From Oceanospirillales bacterium (lineage in GTDB: Bacteria > Pseudomonadota > Gammaproteobacteria > Pseudomonadales > Balneatricaceae), in the NCBI GenBank assembly GCA_007693685.1, contig REDB01000084.1, positions 1 through 54,943 of the forward strand: 54,943 nucleotides of DNA. Reading direction: 5' to 3'. Positions 54,873 to 54,943 of this stretch are shown one piece after another; position 1 is the stretch's first letter, and each line of letters starts with the position of its first letter. Position numbers and translations under genes: made by a program. The notes beneath the pieces are model-generated. The model was not told the origin of the DNA. It saw nothing but the letters and a program-made list of their open reading frames with translations, and ran no database searches.

Positions 54873-54943
54873 TTACATCCCTTTCACTGCATAGATCCCC
54901 GGCGCATTTCGCCAGTAACCTTTGTAATCCATACCGAAGCCAA
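54873..54943 (-). CDS. hpt: Hypoxanthine-guanine phosphoribosyltransferase, 3' end only
   Basis: The last 23 codons of a minus-strand gene that continues past the window edge; the stop TAA is at 54875-54873. The readable residues are GFGMDYKGYWRNAPGI then YAVKGM. From memory these match the end of the Pseudomonas-type hypoxanthine-guanine phosphoribosyltransferase (purine salvage) almost residue for residue. The call rests on this short tail only. Confidence 0.7.
   Translation of the reverse strand, partial: GFGMDYKGYWRNAPGIYAVKGM

Overview
The window reads as a chromosomal segment of a gammaproteobacterium of the Oceanospirillales/Pseudomonadales type, probably marine, with moderate GC (mid-40s percent by eye). 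Gene order supports this: sdhE-ygfX-nadB-rpoE-rse-mucD-lepA-lepB-rnc-era-recO-pdxJ-acpS and aroQ-accB-accC-prmA-DUF3426-dusB-fis-purH-purD both follow the Pseudomonas layout as I remember it. I see no rRNA, tRNA, CRISPR array, insertion sequence, prophage or plasmid-type origin.

Layout. 0-6 kb: NAD and flavin genes, then the sigma-E envelope-stress operon, whose anti-sigma gene appears to be an RseA/RseB hybrid with no separate rseB. 6-15 kb: a membrane diguanylate cyclase, then a tightly overlapping housekeeping operon (lepA, lepB, DUF4845, rnc, era, recO, pdxJ, acpS) and cysM. 15-21.6 kb: relA-mazG-ppc with overlapping ends, and adk. 21.6-30 kb: a patchwork of accessory genes: a Cys-rich small protein; a TetR regulator diverging from a TMADH/DgcA-type flavoenzyme; an unannotated 36-residue lysine-rich protein with its own promoter, ribosome binding site and terminator; a chemoreceptor; a divergent PNPOx-family/MocR pair whose MocR has Arg where the PLP lysine should be; a PEBP protein; and rlmB. 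30-41.6 kb, minus strand: pta-ackA, dusB-fis-purH-purD-hinT, prmA-DUF3426 and aroQ-accB-accC. 41.8-54.9 kb: an orphan ParA, a TolC/HlyD/two-permease exporter operon with no ATPase gene, a four-gene plus-strand cluster, and the 3' end of hpt.

How genes work together. The sigma-E block couples periplasmic damage sensing (RseA/RseB hybrid, RseC, MucD) to RpoE, which probably drives its own promoter. The most system-like accessory locus is 47.6-54.8 kb: an exported amidohydrolase related to Xaa-Arg/Lys/Pro dipeptidases, an exported Ntn amide hydrolase, an Orn/Lys/Arg-type decarboxylase and an AspT-type antiporter. I propose that the two hydrolases free an amino acid outside the inner membrane, the antiporter brings it in, the decarboxylase consumes a proton, and the antiporter exports the product. 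The substrate cannot be read from sequence.
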